Shown in pieces: positions 31,439 through 40,720 of a DNA stretch of 64,000 nt (within the stretch, counting starts at the first letter, position 1; each line of letters starts with the position of its first letter). The stretch covers positions 146,151-210,150 of the forward strand of contig NZ_LMUP01000016.1 in NCBI RefSeq assembly GCF_009765875.1. The letters are read 5' to 3'. This DNA is from Pedobacter sp. L105 (lineage in GTDB: Bacteria; Bacteroidota; Bacteroidia; Sphingobacteriales; Sphingobacteriaceae). The notes beneath the pieces were generated by a model. It worked only from the letters and a program-made list of their open reading frames with translations, ran no database searches and was not told the DNA's origin. The position numbers were made by a program, and so were the translations under genes.

Positions 31439-31821
31439 AAAAATTCATCAGGTTAATTATCCTGCTCATTTCAATTACCACTGTTTTATCCGGACTCGTA
31501 CAATTGATCCACACTGAATTTATACTCAGCCAGATCGGAGCAGAAATCACACCAGTAACCGTACAATTATTTGCCACCATAGCAATGTTTATGGTTTTAT
31601 TCGGCGGCCTCATCATTCACGCACTTTACAGTGCACATTCAAATCGCGCAGCCTTTTTATGGGGGGCACTACAAAAACTTGGTGCTTCCATCGCAGTATT
31701 TATAGGGATACACCATCACCTGTTCCTGAGTAAAGCAGCATTGGTTGCTTCCTTTGATTTACTGTCAGCTATTCTATTTTTTATCTACCTCTTACTTACT
31801 AAAAATGAAGATCATCAATAA
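31435..31821 (+). CDS. Small four-helix membrane protein
   Basis: The 128-residue protein consists almost wholly of four hydrophobic helices (about 5-22, 42-64, 72-92 and 98-120). A histidine-rich turn G-I-H-H-H-L-F lies between helices 3 and 4. I do not recognise the family with certainty; DUF4345-like is possible. It is embedded in the operon, overlapping the previous gene by 4 bp and the next by 17 bp, so translation is coupled on both sides. Confidence 0.6.
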   Translation: MKKFIRLIILLISITTVLSGLVQLIHTEFILSQIGAEITPVTVQLFATIAMFMVLFGGLIIHALYSAHSNRAAFLWGALQKLGASIAVFIGIHHHLFLSKAALVASFDLLSAILFFIYLLLTKNEDHQ

Positions 31822-32233
31822 CATCAGTTTTTACGCTTACTGTCTTTTTCTGGTATTAATTGGAGGCGTGCTCGGCCTATTGGTCCCCAAATGGGGTCCT
31901 CTAAGTTTTGAAGTGTACGCAACCACCATATTTAAAACAAACATCGACCATGAATCAATGGCAAGCGCACTCAATCAATACCGCTTCATGAAAAGCGTTG
32001 AGTTTGGATTCGGTCTCTTTGGCCTTCTTTTCAGACAGGAGATCTATACGCAGAAAAAATTCAATTACTTTTTTCTGGGCATTATGCTGCTCGGAACACT
32101 GGAACGTATACTCTCCTATTTTGTCGACGGAAAGCCAAGGCCTGCCTACATCTTCTTTATTTTTTTAGAGCTGTCCATCTGGTTGATCATTCTGCTCTAT
32201 TCAAGGGTAACGCTTAAAAACAAAAGACTATAA
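31805..32233 (+). CDS. Small four-helix membrane protein, unknown family
   Basis: I start at the ATG at 31805, giving M-K-I-I-N-N-I-S-F-Y-A-Y-C and 142 residues. An earlier in-frame ATG at 31745 would overlap the preceding gene by 77 bp. Hydrophobic helices lie at about 7-28, 62-78, 85-105 and 112-132. A polar stretch (T-N-I-D-H-E-S-M-A-S-A-L-N-Q-Y-R) separates the first two. No family recognised. It is the third consecutive small membrane protein of the operon, ending 2 bp before the patatin gene. Confidence 0.6.
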   Translation: MKIINNISFYAYCLFLVLIGGVLGLLVPKWGPLSFEVYATTIFKTNIDHESMASALNQYRFMKSVEFGFGLFGLLFRQEIYTQKKFNYFFLGIMLLGTLERILSYFVDGKPRPAYIFFIFLELSIWLIILLYSRVTLKNKRL

Positions 32234-32235
32234 AC

Positions 32236-33624
32236 ATGTTTTCAAAAGATAAGCGTTCCCTGATCCTTGCCGGTGGTGGTGTGCGCCTTGCTTACCACGC
32301 CGGGGTGCTGATCGCGTTGGAGGAAGCCGGCATCAGCTTTAATCACGTAGATGGCACATCAGGAGGTATTTTTGGTACGGCAATGCTTGCATCGGGCATT
32401 ACACCTAAAGAAACCGCCGTACGATGGAGAAAGTTAAATCTCAAAGGATTTATGTCGGCAATGCCTCTAAAGGATTATCTCAGTCAGCATACCTTGTCTG
32501 CGCTGGGCAGTGCAAACGGCATACGTAAAAGAATATTCCCGGCCTTGGGGATCAACGCGAAAAAGATAAATGAAAACACAGCCTTCGACGCCACTTTTAA
32601 CGTCTGCAACTTCTCTAAAAAAACTATTGAATGTATAGACGGGAAGGCTGTAAATGAAGACTACCTGATTGCCGGCATGTCACTTCCCATTTTTATGCCG
32701 GCTATTCAGATCAATAACAACTGGTATACAGATGCGGTATGGATTAAAGATGCGAACCTTACGGAAGCGGTAAACCGCGGTGCTGAGGAGATATGGCTGG
32801 TATGGTGCATCGGAAATACAAGTGAATATTTAAATGGTTCCTTCAATCAATATGTACATATGATTGAAATCAGTGCCAATGGTGGCCTCTTTGCAGAAAT
32901 TGAGTGGCTCCGTCAGGTCAATACCAGCAACATACAAAATGGGTTGCAGCCTGTCACCTTACGGATCATTAAACCTGAATATGCACTGCCATTAGATCCC
33001 GACTTCCTCTTCAATAAAATAAATGCGGATACGCTGATCAACATGGGTTATGCAGATACCCGGCGATACTTAGCCACTGACGAAATATTTGACACTGATA
33101 AAACCGTGGATCAATCTTCCGGAATGAAAACCGCAGCGGCAAGTCTTCACTTCAGACAGCAGTTTAGAGGCAAAATCGTTATAGAAGGCCAAAAATGTGC
33201 TGTCACCATAAACCTGTCCTTTTTCATTAGAGAGATAAACAAGGAATATGTCTATCAGCAATATGCTTCTATTTCTATTGATCAGGGCGATTTAATATCC
33301 GGATTTGAAAACACCCTTACCATTAGTCGGGCAGCAACAATTAATAGTGAATTTAAATTCAACTACCACTCGGTAAACTATACGGTCTGCATAAAAATGC
33401 AACTGAACAGTATAGTTGATCTGGTTCTTGGCCTTGATAACAAAACTGCGATGGTCAATATCGGTTCAGACGAAACACAAGGAAAGGAAGCGCTATTTAT
33501 TCAGCCTGCCATCAACCGCATAAAAAATGCCTTTTACCTCAACGTCAATGCAGATACCGGCTGGTATGGAAAAATAAAAATAAAGCACAAATTATTATCA
33601 AACCTCTTTAATCAAAAAAAATGA
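32236..33624 (+). CDS. Patatin-like phospholipase
   Basis: The N-terminal half of this 462-residue protein is a patatin domain: the oxyanion motif G-G-G-V-R (about 13-17), nucleophile Ser in G-T-S-G-G (about 42) and the catalytic Asp in Y-T-D-A-V-W (about 165). Patatins are Ser-Asp acyl hydrolases of phospholipids or other lipids. The C-terminal half (about 290-462) is unlike the patatin core, rich in beta strands, and I cannot assign it. No signal peptide or barrel is seen. The stop overlaps the next start as ATGA. Confidence 0.85.
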   Translation: MFSKDKRSLILAGGGVRLAYHAGVLIALEEAGISFNHVDGTSGGIFGTAMLASGITPKETAVRWRKLNLKGFMSAMPLKDYLSQHTLSALGSANGIRKRIFPALGINAKKINENTAFDATFNVCNFSKKTIECIDGKAVNEDYLIAGMSLPIFMPAIQINNNWYTDAVWIKDANLTEAVNRGAEEIWLVWCIGNTSEYLNGSFNQYVHMIEISANGGLFAEIEWLRQVNTSNIQNGLQPVTLRIIKPEYALPLDPDFLFNKINADTLINMGYADTRRYLATDEIFDTDKTVDQSSGMKTAAASLHFRQQFRGKIVIEGQKCAVTINLSFFIREINKEYVYQQYASISIDQGDLISGFENTLTISRAATINSEFKFNYHSVNYTVCIKMQLNSIVDLVLGLDNKTAMVNIGSDETQGKEALFIQPAINRIKNAFYLNVNADTGWYGKIKIKHKLLSNLFNQKK

Positions 33625-35327
33625 AACCCTACAAACCTTCAAAAATGGTAAACTGGTTTGAACCAGGAATGCTTTTTCAAACAGGTTTACGTTCTGTTGT
33701 TTCGGCACTTTTTGGCAACTATGCAGACCGGCGCGAAACGGAAGCTGCCTTGTCGCCTTTAAGTGACGAAGGATGGGAAGAGTACCAAAAAGAATATGCT
33801 GGTAGACAGGAAATCTGGATTGACTATATCTGTGACACGGGTGATGGTTTTAACCCTACTTTCTCCGTGGCTTCACTCGCCGCACAGAAAGACTTAAAAG
33901 TTCATCTTCCCGATGACAGCGAAAAAATATTGCCGCGCGGTAAGCTGCTGCTGCTTGGAGGCGACCAGGTTTACCCTACTCCTGCGGGAGGCTTGTACAA
34001 ACAAAAATTCAGTATTCCCTTTCAGTCCGCTTTACCAGAAAATAGTGTAAAAGACGATATCCCTCACTTATATGCTATCCCCGGCAACCACGACTGGTAT
34101 GACGGTCTGAGTGGTTTTCTAAAATTATTCTGTCAGCAAAGAATGATTGGCAACTGGCAAACCAAACAGCCCAGAAGTTATTTTGCACGACCCTTACCAA
34201 ACAATTACTGGATATGGGCCACAGACATTCAGCTTAATGAAGATATCGACAAACCGCAGTTGGACTACTTTCTGGAAATTGCCACCAATCATATGCAACC
34301 GAACAGTAAAGTAATCCTCATCACCGCAGAACCCGCCTGGATTTACAAAGAACTGGTTAAGGATGACACCAGCTATGATCGCTTCCGTTTTTTTATCGAC
34401 TTCTATATTACAGGATTCAAGGTAAATGATGTGAAAAGGGGCTACCAGATAGCTACAATCATCACTGGCGACTTACACCATTACTCGCATTACTGCACAG
34501 ACGACAGCGGACTGGAGGCCAATCATTATTTTGGCGCCGGAGGTGGTGGCGCATTTTTGCACCTCACACATAACCTGCCGCAGAAACTCAATAAAGTAAA
34601 ACAAAATTTAAAACTTCACGCCACTTTCCCCGACAGGGCACAGTCGTACAAACTGCTCACGGGCAATCTCCTTTTCTTTATTAAAAACCGGTATTTTTCA
34701 GCATTGCTGGGTGGCATTTACCTTTTGTTTTTTTGGTTACTAAGAAGCTCGGACAGCAGCACTTTATCATTTTCCTGTCAGCATTCCTTTGCAAATTTCA
34801 GCATTTATCTGGGTAATGTCCTGATCAATACACCCTTTTTAAGTGTCCTTTCCATTTCGCTGATTGCCGGCTTCTGGAAATTTACAGATACTACATCTTA
34901 CGCCAGAGGAGTTCAATGGTTCGGCGCGCTGCATGGTCTGCTGCAATGTATATCCATCTATGCCATGATATGGCTAATGGCCCAGCTGCCCTGCTTACAT
35001 ACTACTTTTGGCATCGCCGCATTCTTAATCATGCTGGTAGCAGCCGGTGGAATATGGGGTGGCTTTATCATGGGGATATATTTATTCTTGTCCAACATCC
35101 TGTTTGGCAATCATATCAATGAGGCTTCCTCGTCCCTGGCCTGCGAAGATTATAAATGTTTTCTTAAGCTACACATCAACCAGGAAGGATTGACCATTTA
35201 CCCAATCGGCATAAAAAAAGCAACAAAAAAATGGAGCATTGTCAATTATGCCAACGGTGTTTCAATTAAGGGCGAGCTGCCCGAAATTCATCTGATTGAA
35301 AAACCAGTCTTTATAAAAAGCAACTAA
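33621..35327 (+). CDS. Calcineurin-like metallophosphoesterase with membrane helices
   Basis: The 568-residue protein has a metallophosphoesterase domain with the metal motifs D-T-G-D-G (about 72), G-G-D-Q (about 114), G-N-H-D-W-Y-D-G (about 155) and G-D-L-H-H-Y-S-H (about 283). From about residue 350 onward there are four to five hydrophobic helices, so the enzyme is anchored in the membrane. After the last helix a short hydrophilic domain ends the protein. The substrate could be a phosphorylated lipid or nucleotide, unknown. It sits between the patatin and the GMC genes. Confidence 0.82.
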   Translation: MKPYKPSKMVNWFEPGMLFQTGLRSVVSALFGNYADRRETEAALSPLSDEGWEEYQKEYAGRQEIWIDYICDTGDGFNPTFSVASLAAQKDLKVHLPDDSEKILPRGKLLLLGGDQVYPTPAGGLYKQKFSIPFQSALPENSVKDDIPHLYAIPGNHDWYDGLSGFLKLFCQQRMIGNWQTKQPRSYFARPLPNNYWIWATDIQLNEDIDKPQLDYFLEIATNHMQPNSKVILITAEPAWIYKELVKDDTSYDRFRFFIDFYITGFKVNDVKRGYQIATIITGDLHHYSHYCTDDSGLEANHYFGAGGGGAFLHLTHNLPQKLNKVKQNLKLHATFPDRAQSYKLLTGNLLFFIKNRYFSALLGGIYLLFFWLLRSSDSSTLSFSCQHSFANFSIYLGNVLINTPFLSVLSISLIAGFWKFTDTTSYARGVQWFGALHGLLQCISIYAMIWLMAQLPCLHTTFGIAAFLIMLVAAGGIWGGFIMGIYLFLSNILFGNHINEASSSLACEDYKCFLKLHINQEGLTIYPIGIKKATKKWSIVNYANGVSIKGELPEIHLIEKPVFIKSN

Positions 35328-35328
35328 A

Positions 35329-37662
35329 ATGAGAAAGTTATCAAAATCTATTACAGATCTGAAACCCTTTTATGATGTGGTTATCATAGGCAGCGGATAC
35401 GGCGGAAGCATTGCAGCCAGCCGCTTTGCACGCGCAGGTCTTAGCGTTTGCCTGCTGGAAAAAGGCAAAGAATTTCAACCTGGCGAATACCCGGATACCC
35501 TGGCCGAAGCAGAAGCCGAAATGCAGCTGAATACAAATGACCGGCAGGCCGTAAAAAACGGCTTGTATGACTTCCATGTTGGTGAGGGTATATCCGTATT
35601 TAAAGGCTGTGGTTTAGGTGGTACATCGCAGGTAAATGCAGGTGTGGTCATCAAACCAGAAAGCGCCGTTTTTAACGATAAAAGATGGCCAGCGGCAATC
35701 AGGGAAGACATGGATAGTCTTGAAAAAGGTTACCAGGCAGCATATGAGATGCTTAAACCTTCAACCTACCCGGCAAATACAGATGGATATCCGGAACTGG
35801 AAAAATCAAAAGCCATGCGCATATCTGCTGAGCAAATGGGTCAGCCTTTTAACTATACAGACATCAATGTATCATTTAAAAGCGGGCTGAACCATGTAGG
35901 CGTGGAACAAAAAAAATGTAACAACTGCGGCGATTGTGTTACCGGCTGTAATCATTCCGCAAAAAACACGTTGATCATGAACTATTTACCCGATGCGGTA
36001 AATTATGGAACTGAGATATTCTGCAATACTGATGTGAACCATGTAGCAAAGAGCGGTGATAACTGGATCACTTACTTTGAGGTATTTGGCAGTGAAAGGG
36101 ATAAATTTAATGCGCCGCTACAATTTGTACGTTCTGCAAAAGTGATCATTGCAGGCGGCGCATTGGGCAGTACCGAGATTTTATTACGTTCAAAACAAGC
36201 GGGCTTACCTCTCTCTTCAAAATTGGGTGAACATTTTACAGGCAATGGCGATGTATTGGGATTTGCTTACAATTGCGAACAGCCTATTAACGGTATGGGA
36301 TTAGGAAAACTTTGTGATGATGCTAAATATCCACCGGTTGGCCCCTGTATAACCAGTATCATAGATATGCGCAACCAACCTGTGCTGGAGGACGGAATGA
36401 CCTTTGAAGAGGGAACTATTCCTGCGCCGATTGTTTCGTTGATGAATGTAAGTTTACTATCCTTGTCATCTGCAATCGGGCATAATACCAATGGCAGTTT
36501 CTCCGACTGGCTGAGAGATTGTGGTGAAGAGGCGAATAGTCTTATCCGCGGCCCATACCACGGAGCTACCAGCCATACCCAAACCTATCTGGTGATGACG
36601 CACGACGATGGAAGCGGGAAAATGAACTTAGACAACGGGAAACTGTCCATTAACTGGCCTGGTGTAGGCAAGGAAGAGATTTTTAAAAAGGTGGAAAAGG
36701 CAATGCTCGATGCAACGAAAGCTTTGGGCGGCACTTTCATCAGGAATATATTGTGGAGCAAACTGCTGAAGTATGAACTGGTAACGGTTCACCCGCTCGG
36801 CGGATGTAATATGGCAGAAGATGCATCAATGGGGGTAACCGATCACATCGGAAATGTATTTGCCGGCGATAGCGGCAGTACCACTCATGCCGGTCTTTAT
36901 GTACTTGATGGATCTATTGTACCACTTCCACTGGGCACCAATCCGCTCTTCACGATTTCAGCATTGGCAGAACGCGCCTGTAAAATTATCCTGAGAAGAA
37001 TGAACCTGGAAACACGTTATGATTTTCCACCGGCAAAATCTGAACTGACATTACCTGGTACTGCTGTGCAATTTACCGAAACAATGAAAGGGTTTTTCAG
37101 CACTGCCGAGAAAAATGATTTCCAAAAAGGCTATGAAACAGGAGAACAGCACTGCTCCCCTATCTTATTTACGTTAACTATCGAAACGGAGAGCATAGAT
37201 AAATTTGCAAACGATCCGCAGCACCCCGGATATATGAGCGGAACGGTAATCGCCCCCGCATTATCAGATTATCCATTAACCATCAGCAATGGTTTGTTTA
37301 ACCTCTTTGTAAAAGATGAAGATAATCCGGAGCATTTAAAAATGAAATATAATATGCAGCTCAATACTTACGATGGCAAGTCATATTATTTTTATGGTTA
37401 TAAAGAAGTGGATGGCAGATCACCTTTTGATCTATGGCATGCTACCACTGTATTGTATACCACGATTTATACAGATGTCGATAAAACACAGATTTTAGGG
37501 AAAGGAATTTTAAAAATACGCCCGCAGGATTTTGCCACGCAGATGACTACGATGAAGGCCGTAAATGAAACAAATATGATGGATGGCTTAAAGGCGGTGG
37601 AATCATTTTCCAAATTTTTCAGCACGGAAATTATCGATTCCTACTTTAAAAAATTCTTTTAA
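35329..37662 (+). CDS. GMC-family oxidoreductase (cholesterol oxidase-like)
   Basis: The 777-residue flavoprotein begins with the FAD motif G-S-G-Y-G-G-S (about 21-27), G-C-G-L-G-G-T-S-Q-V-N-A-G-V (about 94-107) and a C-terminal flavin/active-site segment H-P-L-G-G-C-N-M (His about 487). A cluster C-N-N-C-G-D-C-x3-C lies at about 198-208, as in a subgroup of bacterial GMC proteins with Fe-S-like cysteines. Residues 600-777 form an extra beta-rich domain that I do not recognise. GMC enzymes oxidise alcohols with FAD. A sterol-like or hydroxylated lipid is the inferred substrate. It is the last gene of the operon, followed by a terminator. Confidence 0.87.
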   Translation: MRKLSKSITDLKPFYDVVIIGSGYGGSIAASRFARAGLSVCLLEKGKEFQPGEYPDTLAEAEAEMQLNTNDRQAVKNGLYDFHVGEGISVFKGCGLGGTSQVNAGVVIKPESAVFNDKRWPAAIREDMDSLEKGYQAAYEMLKPSTYPANTDGYPELEKSKAMRISAEQMGQPFNYTDINVSFKSGLNHVGVEQKKCNNCGDCVTGCNHSAKNTLIMNYLPDAVNYGTEIFCNTDVNHVAKSGDNWITYFEVFGSERDKFNAPLQFVRSAKVIIAGGALGSTEILLRSKQAGLPLSSKLGEHFTGNGDVLGFAYNCEQPINGMGLGKLCDDAKYPPVGPCITSIIDMRNQPVLEDGMTFEEGTIPAPIVSLMNVSLLSLSSAIGHNTNGSFSDWLRDCGEEANSLIRGPYHGATSHTQTYLVMTHDDGSGKMNLDNGKLSINWPGVGKEEIFKKVEKAMLDATKALGGTFIRNILWSKLLKYELVTVHPLGGCNMAEDASMGVTDHIGNVFAGDSGSTTHAGLYVLDGSIVPLPLGTNPLFTISALAERACKIILRRMNLETRYDFPPAKSELTLPGTAVQFTETMKGFFSTAEKNDFQKGYETGEQHCSPILFTLTIETESIDKFANDPQHPGYMSGTVIAPALSDYPLTISNGLFNLFVKDEDNPEHLKMKYNMQLNTYDGKSYYFYGYKEVDGRSPFDLWHATTVLYTTIYTDVDKTQILGKGILKIRPQDFATQMTTMKAVNETNMMDGLKAVESFSKFFSTEIIDSYFKKFF

Positions 37663-37684
37663 TAATTTTTCTTTGACTTTGCTA

Positions 37685-37722
37685 AGCCCCATTGTTGTTC
37701 ATTCAGCAATGGGGCTGTTTAT
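37685..37722 (+). terminator. Terminator of the eight-gene operon
   Basis: AGCCCCATTG (37685-37694) pairs perfectly with CAATGGGGCT (37707-37716), followed by a short T-rich stretch, 22 bp past the GMC stop. Confidence 0.8.
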
Positions 37723-37797
37723 TTAGAGATCAGGGTGCAATTTGGGCCAGATGTCCCTGTCCGGGGTTAAAATATTGCCGTAAATTAATGTATATAT

Positions 37798-38715
37798 ATG
37801 TTAGATGATACAAAAATATATGGCCTGAAAAAACTTGTTCTAATAGTTTTATTATTAGGGATCAATACGGCGTTTTCACAAACCCTCCCCTTTACCAAAT
37901 CACTTTCTTACAATAGCAGAACCCAAAACGGTAAAATATTTATCTTTGATCAGAATGAAACGGTTACCAATAGTAATGCTGTTGGCCAGGAAAAAGGATC
38001 AGCTGTAATCGCTTACAAAGGTTCCCGTTTTACCATCGAACATATAGATTCTTTAAATGGAGACTTGACCATTAAATTCTTACCCTTTAAACTGGCCAGG
38101 CAAAAGAACAGCCCCAATACATCCAAATATACCAGTGCCAGTTTAAAAAACCGCCTCACCTACAATGTTAAAAGTAACCCCGAAAATGATTCCATTACCA
38201 GTAAATCTGTCGGCAACAACATCAGGTATTTTACCCTCAGCAGCCATAAGGCAAATACTTCAGTTTCCGCCTATGCCGATAGTATTACCAAATGGACAGT
38301 TAGCTTAGGTACATTAACCAATCCTTTTAAACTAAGGCCTACCAAAGGACAATTTACAAGTAACCTGAATCTGGGTACTGCGATATTTGCCCAATATAAA
38401 TTCAGTGAAAACTGGGCAGGAGGAGGAATATTAGGTATCTCATTAACATCTATCACTTTAGATAGTGCTTCCACTACAGGCCATGTATTAACCACCAGTG
38501 AACGGCCTGCAATCACTCCTTCAGTAAGCTTTTTAATCGCTTATAAAAACATCAACTTTACCTTGGGCGTAGGTATCGATTATATCAACACCACAACCGA
38601 CATAGAGAAAAGCTGGATCTTCAATAAAAAACCCTGGATTGGCTTTGGAATTGGCATTAGCCTGTTTAATGGCTCAGTAGCTTCTATTAGTACAGTGGCG
38701 ATAGCCGGACAATGA
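37798..38715 (+). CDS. Predicted outer-membrane beta-barrel protein
   Basis: I do not recognise this 305-residue protein. It has a signal peptide (about 10-28, ending T-A-F-S-Q), and the last two thirds have alternating strands with many aromatic ends (for example F-T-L-G-V-G-I-D-Y and W-I-G-F-G-I-G-I-S-L-F). That pattern fits an outer-membrane beta-barrel. There is no TonB box or lipobox. Start ATG at 37798. The gene is between two terminator- or promoter-bearing regions and may be a single transcription unit. It could relate to the operon upstream but nothing shows it. Confidence 0.6.
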   Translation: MLDDTKIYGLKKLVLIVLLLGINTAFSQTLPFTKSLSYNSRTQNGKIFIFDQNETVTNSNAVGQEKGSAVIAYKGSRFTIEHIDSLNGDLTIKFLPFKLARQKNSPNTSKYTSASLKNRLTYNVKSNPENDSITSKSVGNNIRYFTLSSHKANTSVSAYADSITKWTVSLGTLTNPFKLRPTKGQFTSNLNLGTAIFAQYKFSENWAGGGILGISLTSITLDSASTTGHVLTTSERPAITPSVSFLIAYKNINFTLGVGIDYINTTTDIEKSWIFNKKPWIGFGIGISLFNGSVASISTVAIAGQ

Positions 38716-38779
38716 CGCATAAATATTACAGGGGCAACAAAATTTAATTTGTAAATTGTAACGTCACAATTTATCTTTT

Positions 38780-40429
38780 ATGAGCGCTAAATTTACCTAT
38801 ACCTTTATTTTCTCCGTTGTTTTAGCCCTGTCATCAGGCCAGCTGGTTTTTGCACAGCATATTCCGCTAAATAATAATATCAAAGAATCCCTGGAGCAGG
38901 TTAAACCGGACGAAATTAAGGGAGATATTACTTACCTGGCAGATGACAAGCTTAAAGGACGTTTACCCGGAACCGAAGGTTACCAAATGGCAGTTGATTA
39001 CGTCATCAAACGCCTCAAAGAATTAAACGTCCAGCCCGCAGGAGAAAATGGTACATGGCTTCAGAAGGTATTCTTCCGAAAGGCATTTACCCGGAATGCA
39101 GTACTTTCTTTATCTCACGGGCAGACCGGCGAGCTGGGTATACGCAATAACAGTTATGTGATTTACCCTAATCCGGCAGTTGCGGCAGTAAAAATATCAT
39201 CTTCACTGGTGTTTGCTGGTTATGGTATCAGCGAACCTGAATTAGGTTACGATGATTATGAAAACATAGATGTCAAAGGTAAAACCGTAATCATCATGCG
39301 TGGCTCACCAGATAAATTCAGTTCATCTGTCGCGGCACATAGCATGAACACCAGTACCTTATTAAAAGTAGCAGCAGCCCATGGTGCTGTTGGGGTAATT
39401 TTAAGCACTTCAGATTCTACCATAAAAATGCTGCCCAACCTCAGTAATGGAGTGTATAGTGTAATAGATAACGAAGGAAAAGTAGCTGTATCTCGTACCT
39501 ATGATTCCAGTCAGCTGAGTTTTCTTGCTTCCGTAAAATATGAATTTCTGAACCTTTTATTTAAAGGTTCGGGTAAAACGATAGAAAGTGTTGCAGAAAA
39601 GCTGAAAGCAGGAGAAACACAATCTTTTTCACTCCCTTCCTTTGGTATAAATGTAGCTTATAACTCTGTTTATCAAGACATCGTCAGTTACAATGTGATA
39701 GGCAAAATACAAGGCTCCGACCCAATACTTAAGAATGAATATGTTGTTCATAGTGCTCACCTGGACCATTTAGGCATAGGCAAACCTGTTGAAGGAGATT
39801 CTCTTTATAACGGGGCGCACGACAATGCCTCTGGTGTAGCCAGTCTGCTGGGCATTGCCAAAATATACAATCACATCAAAGTGAAACCAAAACGTTCCAT
39901 CCTGATTGTAATGGTAACCGGTGAAGAGCTGGGAGATCTGGGATCGGGATATTTTGCCATGCATCCCACAGTACCGGTAAAGAGTATGGTAGCGGATGTA
40001 AATACAGACATGCCAACGATTATTGCACCGCTCCTATCGGTTACTGCTTTAGGTGCCGAACATTCTTCATTGGCTAAACAGGTAGATGAAGCCGCCGGAT
40101 ACCTGGGTATCAGCGTAGAACCGGATCCGGAACCTAAACAGGCACGATTTACACGCAGTGATCAATACAGCTTTGTCCTTGCCGGAATACCTGCACTACA
40201 CATTAAATATGGCAATAAAACGGCCGACGGAAAAAACAACCTGAACGAAACGGTTGTAAAATGGCGCGCCAAATATTACCATAAACCACAAGATGATATC
40301 AACGGGATATTTGATTTTGAAGCCGGAAAAAAATATGCGCAGCTTAACTTTTTAATTGGTTATCTGGTAGCACAGGGCATTTCAAGACCAGTTTGGAATA
40401 CAGGTGATATTTTCAGTACTAACCATTAG
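38780..40429 (+). CDS. Secreted M28-family aminopeptidase with PA domain
   Basis: A Sec signal peptide (about 1-25, ending F-A-Q) precedes a PA-type insertion (about 115-250) and the M28 catalytic domain. Metal ligands are visible in H-S-A-H-L-D-H (His about 331), G-A-H-D-N-A-S-G (Asp about 350), G-E-E-L-G and the late Asp in D-V-N-T-D-M. It is a periplasmic or extracellular exopeptidase of 549 residues. The stop overlaps the convergent Rdx gene by 4 bp. It differs from the short M28 lipoprotein at 1241 by its PA domain and by Sec export. Confidence 0.9.
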   Translation: MSAKFTYTFIFSVVLALSSGQLVFAQHIPLNNNIKESLEQVKPDEIKGDITYLADDKLKGRLPGTEGYQMAVDYVIKRLKELNVQPAGENGTWLQKVFFRKAFTRNAVLSLSHGQTGELGIRNNSYVIYPNPAVAAVKISSSLVFAGYGISEPELGYDDYENIDVKGKTVIIMRGSPDKFSSSVAAHSMNTSTLLKVAAAHGAVGVILSTSDSTIKMLPNLSNGVYSVIDNEGKVAVSRTYDSSQLSFLASVKYEFLNLLFKGSGKTIESVAEKLKAGETQSFSLPSFGINVAYNSVYQDIVSYNVIGKIQGSDPILKNEYVVHSAHLDHLGIGKPVEGDSLYNGAHDNASGVASLLGIAKIYNHIKVKPKRSILIVMVTGEELGDLGSGYFAMHPTVPVKSMVADVNTDMPTIIAPLLSVTALGAEHSSLAKQVDEAAGYLGISVEPDPEPKQARFTRSDQYSFVLAGIPALHIKYGNKTADGKNNLNETVVKWRAKYYHKPQDDINGIFDFEAGKKYAQLNFLIGYLVAQGISRPVWNTGDIFSTNH

Positions 40430-40710
40430 GCTGTCTTATCAGAGTGGCCTAAACTTTTTTCAGGATTTACCACATCACGAATCAATTGTTTTAATTCCTT
40501 GATCTCAGGAAAACGGCCCATTTCTTTTCTGTCAAAGACGATATGATCATCTATGCTGATAATATAGGAACCGCCTGTTTCACTCGGCTGCAGCAATACC
40601 CCATGCAGATCATCGGTGAAAGTGCCTAACAGCTCCTGCGCCATGTAAGCTGCCCTCAGCATCCATCCGCATTTGGGACAATATTCTATACTTACGGTAG
40701 GTTTAGCCAT
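40426..40710 (-). CDS. SelT/SelW/SelH-like Rdx-family protein
   Basis: This 94-residue thioredoxin-like protein starts with the redox motif C-P-K-C (Cys11 and Cys14). Eukaryotic and some bacterial relatives carry selenocysteine (C-x-x-U) here. A G-G-S-Y-I-I-S segment and a polar C-terminus complete the fold. It may act in cellular redox control but no substrate is known. It lies 10 bp after the BNR-repeat gene (41737-40721 on the same strand) and may be on its transcript. Confidence 0.88.
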   Translation of the reverse strand: MAKPTVSIEYCPKCGWMLRAAYMAQELLGTFTDDLHGVLLQPSETGGSYIISIDDHIVFDRKEMGRFPEIKELKQLIRDVVNPEKSLGHSDKTA

Positions 40711-40720
40711 GATATAACTC

